Below the pieces are notes generated by a model that ran no database searches, was not told the DNA's origin, and saw only the letters and a program-made list of their open reading frames with translations. The position numbers and the translations under genes were made by a program. Positions 16,860 to 26,907 of a stretch of 33,628 nt of DNA are shown here, in pieces. This DNA comes from an uncultured Phycisphaerales bacterium (lineage in GTDB: Bacteria > Planctomycetota > Phycisphaerae > Sedimentisphaerales > Anaerobacaceae). The stretch is from positions 1-33,628 of the forward strand of contig CALEZT010000283.1 of the NCBI GenBank assembly GCA_937927975.1. The letters are read 5' to 3'. Every line of letters begins with the position of its first letter. The stretch's first letter is position 1.

Positions 16860-18131
16860 TCAGCAGGGGGACTTGACGCCCACGTACTGGGTTCTGGCCT
16901 GGCCCAGGAGCTTGAGCATCTGATCGGCCTGACGCCGGATCGAGGGGTCGGTGCTGATCACGCGCGAGCTCCATTTGGCGTACTCGCGGTTCAGTTGGAC
17001 GCGCGCCTCCTCCTGGCTCATGCCCTCGGTGACGCCCAGGATCATTTCGGCGTCGTGGCCTTGGTGCATCTCCACCGGGAGGATCTTCTCGACCATCGTG
17101 CGGAGTCTGGCTCGCTCGATCTGGAGCCAGTCGGAGAGGTCTTTGAGGATCTTCAACTCCGCAGCGGTCACCTGCCCTTTGGCGGCAGCCACCCGCAGAC
17201 ACAGATCGAGGATGTCGATCCGCCCGATCAGCGGGGCGATCTCGACGATCTCGTCGCAGATCGGTCGCAGGTTTAGCGTCCCGCCGCGACGGAAGAAGCT
17301 GGCGGTCTTCTGTAGTGCCCGTTCCAGCTCAAGCCGGGCGTCGTCGGATGCCTCCGTGGAACCGAAATTGGTCTTCACCCAGGCGTAGATGACGTTGACT
17401 TCCGGATCCAGCAGTTTCCCGTTGGCTGCTCCTACACTGAAGGCCAGTCCGACTGCGAGCGTCTTGGCCCGTTGGATGTTGTCTTCGATGTCGAGATATC
17501 CGGTCTCGGTGTTCTCATAGACTCCAACGCAGTCGCAGGAGGCGAGCGGTTCGCCCGTTTGGCGGGATACGACGGATGCGGTGTACTGCATGCGTCGGGT
17601 GCCTGTGCGGGGCAGAACGAACCAGTCGGGCGAAATCTGCGCCACGCCGGTCCAGTCCTCCAACACCGTCGTCTGGCGGCACAGCCGTCCCATGTCGGAT
17701 TGGAAGGTGAAGTGGGAGGCGGGATTCAGCGGGCCGTTCTTCGGCCGGTTCAGGACGGGCAGGGACTGGGTTTCATCGTCCGTGACGTCTCGGATGCCGA
17801 TGTTCAGATTCACTTCATGTCCGTCGGTCGGGGCCTGGATCGTCCCGCACAGGTCGATCAGGATCACCGAGCGGAACGAATCGCCCTCGGCTTGCCGCCC
17901 GATTCTTACGCGGCAGTTGAGCGTGCCCAGATCGATGGGGCGGGGCAACTCCTCCGGCAAGGCGGACTGGCTGCGATTGCCCGCCAGCTTGCTGACCTGA
18001 TCCCAGGTCTTGCCCAGACGGCTGTTGACCGCGGCAGGCAACTGCGGCGGGGCGCTGCGTCGCATCCTCTGGAGAACGCTCCGACAGAAGTCGCTGATCC
18101 GAACTATCAGTTTGGACAATCCTGCGGACAT
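16860..18131 (-). CDS. TerB-like protein with degenerate J-like C-terminus, third gene of an Hsp70 operon
   Basis: A 423-residue protein without signal peptide. Residues about 1-60 are basic and helical. About 65-215 are beta-rich and unrecognised. About 218-350 look like a TerB fold: AKTLAVGLAFSVGAANGKL then DLCLRVAAAKGQVTAAELKIL, two helical pairs of the TerB type, though without a clear acidic metal site. About 361-417 (MILGVTEGMSQEEARVQLN, REYAKWSSR, ADQMLKLLGQART) resemble J-domain helices as found after TerB in DjlA-like proteins, but the HPD tripeptide that activates Hsp70 is absent. I start at the ATG at 18131, 31 bases after the Hsp70 stop; longer frames run into that gene. The context suggests an Hsp70 partner or client adaptor. 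No enzyme function is evident. Confidence 0.65.
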   Translation of the reverse strand: MSAGLSKLIVRISDFCRSVLQRMRRSAPPQLPAAVNSRLGKTWDQVSKLAGNRSQSALPEELPRPIDLGTLNCRVRIGRQAEGDSFRSVILIDLCGTIQAPTDGHEVNLNIGIRDVTDDETQSLPVLNRPKNGPLNPASHFTFQSDMGRLCRQTTVLEDWTGVAQISPDWFVLPRTGTRRMQYTASVVSRQTGEPLASCDCVGVYENTETGYLDIEDNIQRAKTLAVGLAFSVGAANGKLLDPEVNVIYAWVKTNFGSTEASDDARLELERALQKTASFFRRGGTLNLRPICDEIVEIAPLIGRIDILDLCLRVAAAKGQVTAAELKILKDLSDWLQIERARLRTMVEKILPVEMHQGHDAEMILGVTEGMSQEEARVQLNREYAKWSSRVISTDPSIRRQADQMLKLLGQARTQYVGVKSPC

Positions 18132-18162
18132 ACGATCGATCGAGTCCTGTGAATCCCGGTTT

Positions 18163-19710
<1,548 letters not shown>

Positions 19711-19763
19711 GTGTCTCTCCTGTGTCCAAGCAGGCTGGGACCGCGCGGGTCGATGACGAGGCA

Positions 19764-21272
19764 TCAACCATACAATTTCACTTGCGCGGTTCTCACCACC
19801 TTATAGTTCTCGTCATCGATCATGTATCGATACCCAGGTCGCAGGACCTGGGCGATTCTGCCGGCCTGTTCAGGCTTGGCGGCAGGTTGTTTCTCCCGGA
19901 TTGCCTCAGCCAGTTTCTCCTGGCCTCGATACTCGCTGTTGATGTCGAGCCGGTACTGCTCGACTCCGCTGGACTCCATCGCGAACAACAGTTCGTCGCG
20001 AACCTCTTCCAAGTAGATCAGATCCGCGCAGTCCTTCGGCGGGTTCTCGATCCGGCTCTCGATGTTGTCCACGCACCGGATCACACGCAGGCAGAACGTG
20101 CGGACAATGCCCCAGTCGTAACCGTCCTGGAGCTTCTCGACGCGGTCCTGCTGGCAGGCCGCATATTCGCGAATGGCCGAAACCTGCTGCGCCAGCTCCT
20201 TGAGCGTGTCGCCGAGCGGCTCGGACCGGTCCCGCGTCGCCTGTTGGACGCTCTGGGCCACTTCCTTAAATTCCGCAATCTGCTTTTGCAGGGTCTCGGC
20301 CTGTTCCTTCAAGGCGGTTTCCACCACGGTCGGCTCCGACTTGGCCGGCGGCGCCAGCGGCACTCGCGTCCGCACCGTCGGCTGGGGTTCTCGGGGGATC
20401 GCCTGGGTCGAGGCGGCCACGCTTGGATCGACGGACCACTGCGACTGGGGCGACCATTCGGATTCCTGGGAAGGCTCGTCGGCCAGCAGCACGGCTACGC
20501 CGCTGTCCTCCGGGGCGGTCTCGACGAGGGCCGACGCACGGTGCTGTCTGGCGCGGGCCGCGACGAGCGGGGAGAGGGATTCTTCGTGGTGCGTCGATCC
20601 CGGCGCTCCCAGATCGATCGGGAAAGCATCGACCGGCAGTTCCGCGCGGGCCAGTCGCCTCCGACCCTGCTTGGGGACTTCTTCCGTCGCCGGAGGGGCT
20701 ACCTCGGGCTCGTGCGGTTTGATGTCGGTCAGTTGGACGTTGGGCAGCTCTTTTTCCGCCCTCTGGCTGGACAGCTTGTGCCCGAGCCTCACAAGGGACC
20801 GCAACACCCAGATGAAGACGCATAAAGCGAACAGGACGCCGCCGATGGACAGGCACACGATCGAGATGATCTGTGCGATCTCCATCTGCTCCTTGAGCTT
20901 CTTGTACTGTTCGACCTCGTTCTCCCAGCCGGAGCCGTACAGCACGTTGGCGAGGGGGCCGGGATCCATCTGGCCGGCGGCCAGTTTCTCCCGGTCGGAG
21001 CGGAGTCTGGCCTGTTGTTCGCTGACCAGTTGCTCCGCGGTCTTGTCCTGGCGGTCCTTGTCGAGTTCCAGAACGAGCTCGTTCTGCTGTTCCGGGCTGA
21101 GCTGGTACCAGCGGCCGTACTTGTCGAGATACTCCTCGGGTCCCAGGGAGTACTTGATCCCCGGCGTCGGCGCCTGCGCCTGCTCTGCCTGTCTCTCGTT
21201 GTAGACCCACCCCGTGGCCAGGCCGCCAACGAACAACAGAGCCATTCCGAGAATCGCGCACTTCTGGAGCAT
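19764..21272 (-). CDS. Membrane-anchored GrpE-like nucleotide exchange factor
   Basis: 502 residues. Hydrophobic segment 1 is about 5-22 (CAILGMALLFVGGLATGW) and segment 2 about 133-158 (AQIISIVCLSIGGVLFALCV). A charged 110-residue loop lies between them (YSLGPEEYLDKYGRWYQL). The loop would lie outside the cytoplasm and the rest inside. A low-complexity linker (about 170-315) leads to a coiled coil (about 316-385) and a GrpE-like end (about 365-502): REYAACQQDRVEKLQDGYDW, VIRCVDNIESRIE, LLFAMESSGVEQYRLD, IAQVLRPGYRYMI, VVRTAQVKLY. GrpE proteins are normally soluble and about 200 residues, so this is an unusual fusion. Start ATG at 21272; a 107-codon upstream extension has no protein-like content. 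Confidence 0.75.
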   Translation of the reverse strand: MLQKCAILGMALLFVGGLATGWVYNERQAEQAQAPTPGIKYSLGPEEYLDKYGRWYQLSPEQQNELVLELDKDRQDKTAEQLVSEQQARLRSDREKLAAGQMDPGPLANVLYGSGWENEVEQYKKLKEQMEIAQIISIVCLSIGGVLFALCVFIWVLRSLVRLGHKLSSQRAEKELPNVQLTDIKPHEPEVAPPATEEVPKQGRRRLARAELPVDAFPIDLGAPGSTHHEESLSPLVAARARQHRASALVETAPEDSGVAVLLADEPSQESEWSPQSQWSVDPSVAASTQAIPREPQPTVRTRVPLAPPAKSEPTVVETALKEQAETLQKQIAEFKEVAQSVQQATRDRSEPLGDTLKELAQQVSAIREYAACQQDRVEKLQDGYDWGIVRTFCLRVIRCVDNIESRIENPPKDCADLIYLEEVRDELLFAMESSGVEQYRLDINSEYRGQEKLAEAIREKQPAAKPEQAGRIAQVLRPGYRYMIDDENYKVVRTAQVKLYG

Positions 21273-21478
21273 GATCACATCCGTTTCCAAATCCTGTCGG
21301 AATCGATTCGCTTGTTCAATCGGCTCACGCGGCGAGCCAATTGAGAACCTCTTGCTGCGGGGGCAGGCCCCGAGCGACTCGACGTCATGCCTCCAGTCCC
21401 ATTCTGTAGTCCCGATAATCCAAGAATCATAAGGTGAAACGGCTTGACGACCGGATGTCCGTGCCGACTGCCACCTAA

Positions 21479-21506
21479 AATATAGAAAACCAGGCCCGCG
21501 GGCCAA
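21479..21506 (-). promoter_or_regulatory. Promoter of the GrpE-Hsp70-TerB operon
   Basis: On the minus strand: TTGGCC (21501-21506), 16-base spacer, TATATT (21479-21484). Initiation is predicted near 21472, about 200 bases before the ATG. It looks like a housekeeping sigma70 promoter; no heat-shock sigma signature was seen. Confidence 0.45.
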
Positions 21507-21622
21507 ACGAGGGACGCCTCCTGTGTAAGACACGGGAAAAACTGCGAAGGTCAGGCAGGGGTCCGATAAGCGGCGACATCCGCGCTCCCGCAAAAAGTCT
21601 CGCGAAACGCAGAAAATATCCC

Positions 21623-21651
21623 TTGCATTGAGGTCAGAGACGCAGTAGACT
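21623..21651 (+). promoter_or_regulatory. Promoter of tRNA-Lys
   Basis: TTGCAT (21623-21628), 17-base spacer, TAGACT (21646-21651). Initiation is predicted about 50 bases upstream of the mature tRNA. Confidence 0.5.
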
Positions 21652-21708
21652 AACCTTTTTGAACGCCAGGACGGCGTTGCCCCGGAGGCCTGCGCCGACG
21701 GTGGTTCT

Positions 21709-21781
21709 GGGTGATTAGCTCAGCTGGTAGAGCTGCTGACTCTTAATCAGCCGGTCGTAGGTTCGAATCCTACATCACCCA
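21709..21781 (+). tRNA. tRNA-Lys (anticodon CTT)
   Basis: A 73-base cloverleaf. Acceptor GGGTGAT (21709-21715) pairs with ATCACCC (21774-21780). The D arm is GCTC AGCTGGTA GAGC. The anticodon stem GCTGA/TCAGC encloses loop CTCTTAA, so the anticodon is CTT, which reads AAG (Lys). The T arm is GTAGG TTCGAAT CCTAC. The discriminator is A, and CCA is not encoded. No integrase or element is inserted at its 3' end. Confidence 0.97.
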
Positions 21782-22088
21782 TTAGCCCATCTTCCGCGGG
21801 TAGGGTTGCGCCTGCCCAAATGAGGGTATCCCCGCTTTCGATGCCTTCCCTGTGGTCTTCGTTCCGTACGGTTCCTGCTTCTGTCACGTCATACTGTGTC
21901 GAATTCTGTCCCGCGCGGGCGTCAATCGTCAGCACCCGCTGGGCGTGGCTTGCCACATATGCGTCAGCATCGACAACAGGACGATGCGCGATCAGAACTG
22001 GGGATGACTCGGACCACTACCGTCTTGACAGCCGTATGCTCAGCGTCGAAGATTTGCTGTCAGTCTCAGGTTCATTGTCGAGAGAACA
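21782..22088. other. Intergenic leader of the LOV-phosphatase gene
   Basis: No protein-like frame. A candidate promoter is TTGACA (22025-22030, perfect -35), 17 bases, GAAGAT (22048-22053, poor -10). It would initiate near 22060, 29 bases before the ATG. The strong -35 with weak -10 may mean activator dependence or an alternative sigma factor. Confidence 0.35.
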
Positions 22089-23360
22089 ATGCCAAAGGAT
22101 GCGGAATCAAGAGAGACGTCTGAAAGACGGCTCGGGGCATCGGCCGCCGCAGCGCGGGTATCTTCGGACCTGATGCAGCGCGCTTTGTCCACGACTGCTG
22201 AGGGGATCACCATTTCAGACGCTGCACTTCCAGACAATCCGCTGATCTACGTGAACAAGGGATTCGAGGAACTGACAGGCTATGCCGCCTGTGAGGTGCT
22301 GGGTGAGAACTGCCGATTTCTTCAAGGCGGCCAGACGGACCCCATGGCAGCGCAAGAAATCCGCGCCGCGATCAGAGAGAAGCGGCCCTGTGTCGTCGAG
22401 TTGCTGAACCATCGGAAGGACGGCGCCGCGTTCTGGAACCGTCTCTCGATCACGCCGGTCAGAGATCCTTCCGGCCGGGTCACTCATTTCATTGGAGTCC
22501 AGTCGGATATCACCAACCGCAAGGAGGCGGAAGCGGCCCTGAGTCTGGCCAAGGACCAACTGCAGAAGACCAACGAGGAGATGAGGCGGGCTCTCGACTC
22601 TGCCGCGGGGGTTCAGATGGCCCTTCTGCCGCACGACTTCCACGGGGGCAAGGGAGTCCGGATTGCCTGGCGGCTTGATGCCTGTGCGACGCTGGCCGGG
22701 GACATCCTGAACGCCTTCTGGCTGGACGAAACGCATTTGGGGTGCTATCTCCTTGACGTCATGGGCCATGGTGTTCCCGCGGCCTTGCTCTCGGTGACAC
22801 TGAGCCATTTCCTTTCCCCGCGTTCGCGAGGGGCGTTTCTCCTTGGTACGGAGGTCGGGCAAGAAGGGTCGCAGGAGATCCTCTCTCCGGCGGCCGTCGG
22901 GGACCGATTGAATCGCCGATTCCCTCTGGACCTGGAAAGTTCACAGTTTTTCACGATTCTCTACGGGATTCTGAACGTCGAGACCCGGGAGTTCAGGTAC
23001 TTCAGTGCGGGCCATCCGCCGATGATCCACGTGCCTCGCGAGGGTGACCCTGTTGTGCTGCCGGCCGCTGGATTCCCCGTCGGAGTGGTGGACAAGCCGG
23101 AGTACGAGGACCGGTCAATCCGGCTGGGATTGGGTGATCGATTGTTCATCTACTCGGATGGCGTGACGGAAGTGTTGAACCAGAAGGGCGAGCAGTTCGG
23201 CATCGATCGGCTTGGCGATGCGATCCGGTCGACAGCAACCGTGCCCTTGGACGAGAGTCTCGATGAGATCCTGGGCCGCGTTCGCTCGTGGTCGGCCAGC
23301 GAGGCACTGCAGGACGACATATCTCTCCTGGCACTGGAGGTCGAGCAACCGTGCGAATAG
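22089..23360 (+). CDS. LOV-domain PP2C/SpoIIE-type phosphatase (predicted blue-light sensor)
   Basis: 423 residues, cytosolic. Residues about 30-142 form a LOV domain, the flavin-binding subtype of PAS. The signature GENCRFLQG is at 72-80 with C75, the cysteine that bonds FMN under blue light. FMN-contact residues N107 (LLN), N117 (FWN) and Q138 (GVQSDIT) are at expected places. A coiled linker (about 145-178) leads to a SpoIIE/RsbU-type phosphatase with metal-binding aspartates D205 (AGDIL), D223 (LLDVMGHG), D357 (YSDGVTE) and D409-D410 (QDDIS). Related proteins dephosphorylate an anti-sigma antagonist and so free a sigma factor. I predict light-controlled partner switching, but no anti-sigma or STAS gene is in the window. 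The photolyase-like gene overlaps its 3' end by 10 bases, so the two are translationally coupled. Confidence 0.92.
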   Translation: MPKDAESRETSERRLGASAAAARVSSDLMQRALSTTAEGITISDAALPDNPLIYVNKGFEELTGYAACEVLGENCRFLQGGQTDPMAAQEIRAAIREKRPCVVELLNHRKDGAAFWNRLSITPVRDPSGRVTHFIGVQSDITNRKEAEAALSLAKDQLQKTNEEMRRALDSAAGVQMALLPHDFHGGKGVRIAWRLDACATLAGDILNAFWLDETHLGCYLLDVMGHGVPAALLSVTLSHFLSPRSRGAFLLGTEVGQEGSQEILSPAAVGDRLNRRFPLDLESSQFFTILYGILNVETREFRYFSAGHPPMIHVPREGDPVVLPAAGFPVGVVDKPEYEDRSIRLGLGDRLFIYSDGVTEVLNQKGEQFGIDRLGDAIRSTATVPLDESLDEILGRVRSWSASEALQDDISLLALEVEQPCE

Positions 23361-24823
23361 GGGCGATCATCCTGCCGAACCAGCTTCTTGCGGACAATCC
23401 GCTGCTTTCGATCGCCTCGGAGTTCTACCTGGTCGAACATCCGCAGTTCTTCCTGTACCACCGGTATCAAAAGAAGAAACTCGTCCTGCATCGAGCGTCC
23501 ATGAAGGCGTATGAGCAGAGGCTGCGTGAACGCGGTTTGAGAGTGGATTACATCGACGTTCACGAAGGTGCGGTGTTCACGTCGCTTTGGGACCGCGTGA
23601 GGAAGCGCGGGGTTGAGCGGCTTTGCCTCCTGGACCCCATCGATCATTCCCTCTGGCGTGAGATTGAGGAGTCGCGAGCGGTCGGTGGAATCCCTCTGAC
23701 AGTTCTGGAGACTCCGCAGTTTCTCACGGACAGAAAGGCGACCGGAGAACTGCTCGGGTCGGCCCATCGCTACCACATGGCGACCTTCTACCGCCAGCAA
23801 CGAATCCGGCTTGGGATCCTCGTTCAAGAAGGCAAGCCTGTCGGAGGCAAATGGAGCTTCGACGCGGAGAACCGCCAACGTCTCCCGAGAACTGTCTGTG
23901 TTCCTTCGCTCCCGAGCGTACCGATGACCGAACAGATTACAGATGCAGTCCGATACGTGGAGAAGCACTTCGGACAAAACCCCGGGACAACGGAGGGTTG
24001 GTCTTGCCCCACAACACACGACAGCGCCCGGACATGGCTCACAGATTTCATCGAACACCGGTTGGCCTCCTTCGGGCCTTACGAGGACGCGATTTCAAAG
24101 GAACATGGGTTCCTTTTTCATTCGCTGCTCTCTCCCTTGCTCAACACGGGTCTGCTCACCCCCGCTGAAGTTGTGAGCCGTGTCGTCGAGCACTTTCAGC
24201 GTCATGACGTCGAACTGGCGAGTTTGGAAGGCTTCGTGCGGCAGGTGATCGGTTGGCGTGAATTCATGAGAGGCGTGTATGTGACCATCGGCGAACAACA
24301 ACGGCGAGGAAACCTTTGGGACCTGAGCAATCCACTGCCGAGGGCATTCTATGACGGTTCCACCGGCATCGAGCCTGTCGATGCGGTCATCCGTAGAGTC
24401 CTCCAAAACGCCTACACCCACCACATCGAGCGGCTCATGGTCCTGGGGAACTTCATGCTCCTCTGCGAGATTCACCCGGAGGAAGTCTATCGATGGTTCA
24501 TGGAGCTCTTCATCGACGCCTATGACTGGGTCATGGTGCCCAACGTGTACGGCATGAGTCAGTATGCCGACGGCGGTCGGATCACGACGAAACCCTACAT
24601 CAGCTCCTCGAACTACATTCGCAAGATGAGCGATTTAGGACCGGGCGATTGGTGTGACATCTGGGACGGCTTGTTCTGGCGCTTCGTCAGCAAGCACAAG
24701 CACGTCTTCGCTGCCAACGCCCGGATGAGGGTCATGGCCGTCCAGGTGGATCGCATGGACCGGGGACGACTGAAGACCCACATCGCGCGTGCCGAACGTT
24801 TCCTCTCCACGCTTTTCGGGTGA
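23351..24823 (+). CDS. Photolyase/cryptochrome of the FeS-BCP (PhrB/CryB) group, without most Fe-S ligands
   Basis: 490 residues. Start GTG at 23351, GGAGG ten bases upstream, with a 10-base overlap of the LOV gene. Family signatures: VRIGAIILPNQL at the start, VEGF-like LEGFVRQVIGWREFMRG, AYTHHIERLMVLGNF, EIHPEEVYRWFMELFIDAYD (20 residues) and GMSQYADGGRITTKPYIS. PhrB and CryB repair (6-4) lesions or signal, with FAD, a lumazine antenna and a [4Fe-4S] cluster. Here only C435 (DWCDIWDG) remains of the four cluster cysteines: the first position reads IEPV (about 340-343), and the CxxC region is replaced by LGPGDW. A cluster-free member is therefore predicted. Light-driven DNA repair is likely but not certain; a photoreceptor role is an alternative. 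Confidence 0.9.
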   Translation: MRIGAIILPNQLLADNPLLSIASEFYLVEHPQFFLYHRYQKKKLVLHRASMKAYEQRLRERGLRVDYIDVHEGAVFTSLWDRVRKRGVERLCLLDPIDHSLWREIEESRAVGGIPLTVLETPQFLTDRKATGELLGSAHRYHMATFYRQQRIRLGILVQEGKPVGGKWSFDAENRQRLPRTVCVPSLPSVPMTEQITDAVRYVEKHFGQNPGTTEGWSCPTTHDSARTWLTDFIEHRLASFGPYEDAISKEHGFLFHSLLSPLLNTGLLTPAEVVSRVVEHFQRHDVELASLEGFVRQVIGWREFMRGVYVTIGEQQRRGNLWDLSNPLPRAFYDGSTGIEPVDAVIRRVLQNAYTHHIERLMVLGNFMLLCEIHPEEVYRWFMELFIDAYDWVMVPNVYGMSQYADGGRITTKPYISSSNYIRKMSDLGPGDWCDIWDGLFWRFVSKHKHVFAANARMRVMAVQVDRMDRGRLKTHIARAERFLSTLFG

Positions 24824-24839
24824 ACTTGGGGTCCCGAGC

Positions 24840-26312
24840 ATGCCGCAACCGGAACGAATACTGGTGACGGGAGCAACCGGCTATGTGGGTAGCCGCCTGG
24901 TGGCGCGGCTGCTCGATGAAGGACACTCGATTCGCGTGCTGGTTCGAGAGGCCGACCGGTTGAGACACAAGCCGTGGTTCAGGCAGGTGGAGATCCGTGA
25001 GGGCGACGCCTGTGAAACATCCAAGCTCAAGAATGCCTTGTCTGGCGTCCACAGCGCCTACTATCTGATCCACAGCATGACCGTCGGCAGTCAGTTCGGC
25101 CATCGCGATGTAGCACTGGCGGGCTCCTTTGGCAGGGTCGCGAGGAGCGTTGGTCTGCAGAGGATCATCTACCTGGGCGGACTCGGTGAGCCCGGCGAGG
25201 CTCTGTCGGAGCATCTACGGTCGCGCCAGGAGACAGGGCAGGCGTTGCGGAACAGTGGCGTGCCCATCACGGAACTGCGGGCGGCGGTGATCGTCGGCGC
25301 GGGGAGCATCTCGTTCGAGATGATCCGCTACTTGACCGCGCGGATTCCTCTTATGATCTGCCCACGGTGGGTCTTTCGACGGATCCAGCCGATCGGGATT
25401 GACGATGTTCTTTCCTATCTGGTGGCGGTGCTGGATTTGCCGATCGGGGAGAGCCGGACCATCGAGATCGGCGGGGCCGAAGTCCTGACCTATGGCCAGA
25501 TGATCAAAGGGTACGCACGACTTCGTGGCCTTCGGCGAGTTCTGCTGCCTGTTCCCGTCCTGACGCCAAGGCTGTCGTCGCATTGGGTGCATTGGACTAC
25601 GCCGGTGCCGGCAGCGTATGCCCGCCCCCTGATCGAGGGCCTTCGAAGCGAGGTTATCGTCAAAAACGATGATGCCGCCCGGCTGTTTCCGGGAATCCGC
25701 CCGATGGGGTATGATGAAGCCGTAGGTCGGGCCCTGGAGGAATTGCAGCCACAGAGCTTCGAGGAAGCGGTGGAGGCCGTCGTAGAGCAACCCATTTCTC
25801 GCGGTGTCTCTCGGAGGGTGCTGATTGATAGGGGCATGATCATCGAAGTCTGGCAGCAAACGGCGCGGGCCGCACCCAAGACGGTTTACGGGGCGTTTTC
25901 GAGTCTTGGCGGCAAGCGAGGCTGGCTGTACATGCAGTGGGCCTGGCGGTTGCGTGCGATCCTGGATTCACTCCTGGGCGGGGTCGGCATGCGTCGCGGA
26001 CGCACCGCGGACGGGTCCCTGCAAGATGGAGACGCCGTCGATTCCTTCCGGGTCCAGAGGGTAGAGCCAGGCCGATTGCTCCGTCTCCAGGCCGAGATGA
26101 AGCTCCCAGGGGCCGGTTGGCTTCAGTTTGAGGCCAGACCCGTGGATGAGCATGTTACTCGGCTGGTCCAAGTCGTTTTCTACGCTCCGCGGGGTGTCCT
26201 CGGGCTGGTCTACTGGTATCTGCTCTGTCCGATCCATCGTTTGATCTTCGCCGGGCTGCTGAAAAGGCTTGGCAACCTAGCAGAACACTCCGGCGTGCGC
26301 GATAGTACATGA
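24840..26312 (+). CDS. NAD(P)-binding SDR-type protein with C-terminal DUF2867
   Basis: 490 residues, 16 bases after the photolyase stop. The N-terminal half is an atypical extended SDR/NmrA-like Rossmann domain: ILVTGATGYVGSRL (motif TGATGYVG, 10-17), SAYYLIHSM, IIYLGGLG, TELRAAVIVGAGS. The second half contains a DUF2867 region (about 320-485): WQQTARAAPKTVYGAFSS, WRLRAILDSLLGGVGMRRGR, FRVQRVEPGRLLRLQAEMKL, WYLLCPIHRLIFAGLLKRL. This two-part protein recurs in light-induced and oxidative-stress clusters next to photolyase and CFA-like genes. Its reaction is unknown; a redox step on a lipid or a cofactor is conceivable. A purine-rich GGGG precedes the ATG. Confidence 0.88.
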   Translation: MPQPERILVTGATGYVGSRLVARLLDEGHSIRVLVREADRLRHKPWFRQVEIREGDACETSKLKNALSGVHSAYYLIHSMTVGSQFGHRDVALAGSFGRVARSVGLQRIIYLGGLGEPGEALSEHLRSRQETGQALRNSGVPITELRAAVIVGAGSISFEMIRYLTARIPLMICPRWVFRRIQPIGIDDVLSYLVAVLDLPIGESRTIEIGGAEVLTYGQMIKGYARLRGLRRVLLPVPVLTPRLSSHWVHWTTPVPAAYARPLIEGLRSEVIVKNDDAARLFPGIRPMGYDEAVGRALEELQPQSFEEAVEAVVEQPISRGVSRRVLIDRGMIIEVWQQTARAAPKTVYGAFSSLGGKRGWLYMQWAWRLRAILDSLLGGVGMRRGRTADGSLQDGDAVDSFRVQRVEPGRLLRLQAEMKLPGAGWLQFEARPVDEHVTRLVQVVFYAPRGVLGLVYWYLLCPIHRLIFAGLLKRLGNLAEHSGVRDST

Positions 26313-26404
26313 GTGGACTCCTGAAATTGGCCAAGCAGGCGTCAAGTATTGTTTCTATGATGGTCCTTGTGTCGATAACTCTTGGACAGAAAAGGGGATA
26401 GAAT

Positions 26405-26872
26405 ATGGCGGAACTGAAGGTCGGAGACAAGGCGCCGAGTTTCTCGCTGGAGGACCAGGACGGCAAGACGGTATCCTTGGCGGACTTCAAGGGCCGCAAA
26501 CTGCTGCTCTACTTCTACCCAAAGGCGGATACGCCGGGCTGCACCAAGCAAGCCTGTAGCGTCCGCGATGCTGCCACGGAGCTGGCGGAACACAACGTGG
26601 CGGCTGTTGGGATCAGTCCGGATGCACCCGCCGGTCAGAAGAAGTTTGACGGCAAGTACCACCTGGGTTTCCCCCTGCTCTCCGATCCCGATCACAAAGT
26701 GGCCCAAGCCTACGGAGCCTGGGGCAAGAAGTCCATGTACGGCAAGACCTATGAAGGTATCATCCGATCCTCGTTTCTGATTGATGAGAAGGGCAAGATC
26801 GTGCAGGTCTCCTACAAGGTCAAGCCTGAGGACACGGTGCCCGATGCGAAGCAGGTCTTGAATGTTGGTTAG
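26405..26872 (+). CDS. bcp: Bcp/PrxQ-type peroxiredoxin
   Basis: 155 residues, cytosolic thiol peroxidase that reduces hydrogen peroxide and organic or lipid hydroperoxides with electrons from thioredoxin. The fold signatures are LKVGDKAPSFSLEDQDG, the active site YPKADTPGCTKQAC, and FPLLSDPDHKVAQAYGAWG. C46 is the peroxidatic cysteine and C51 the resolving one, five residues apart as in PrxQ/Bcp. GGGG precedes the ATG. A gap of 92 bases separates it from the SDR gene, so it may have its own promoter. Its presence among photolyase and lipid-modifying genes fits protection against photo-oxidative lipid peroxides. Confidence 0.95.
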   Translation: MAELKVGDKAPSFSLEDQDGKTVSLADFKGRKLLLYFYPKADTPGCTKQACSVRDAATELAEHNVAAVGISPDAPAGQKKFDGKYHLGFPLLSDPDHKVAQAYGAWGKKSMYGKTYEGIIRSSFLIDEKGKIVQVSYKVKPEDTVPDAKQVLNVG

Positions 26873-26907
26873 AAGTCCGAGAGCCCGGGCTCGCAGGGGC
26901 CAACGAG

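Larger units (their letters stand above)
21273..21708. other. Intergenic region between the chaperone operon and tRNA-Lys
   Basis: No protein-like frame. It holds the minus-strand promoter of the chaperone operon (21479-21506), a leader of about 200 bases for that operon, and the plus-strand promoter of the tRNA (21623-21651). I saw no CIRCE-type inverted repeat (TTAGCACTC-N9-GAGTGCTAA) that would point to HrcA control. Confidence 0.45.

Noticed and set aside
21273..21560. CIRCE (HrcA) operator before the GrpE-Hsp70 operon
   Set aside because: I looked for TTAGCACTC-N9-GAGTGCTAA or close forms and saw none.
21747..21956. Minus-strand frame ending MGDVGFEPTTG
   Set aside because: This is the translated antisense strand of the tRNA-Lys T-arm and acceptor, a well-known source of spurious 'GFEPTT' proteins.
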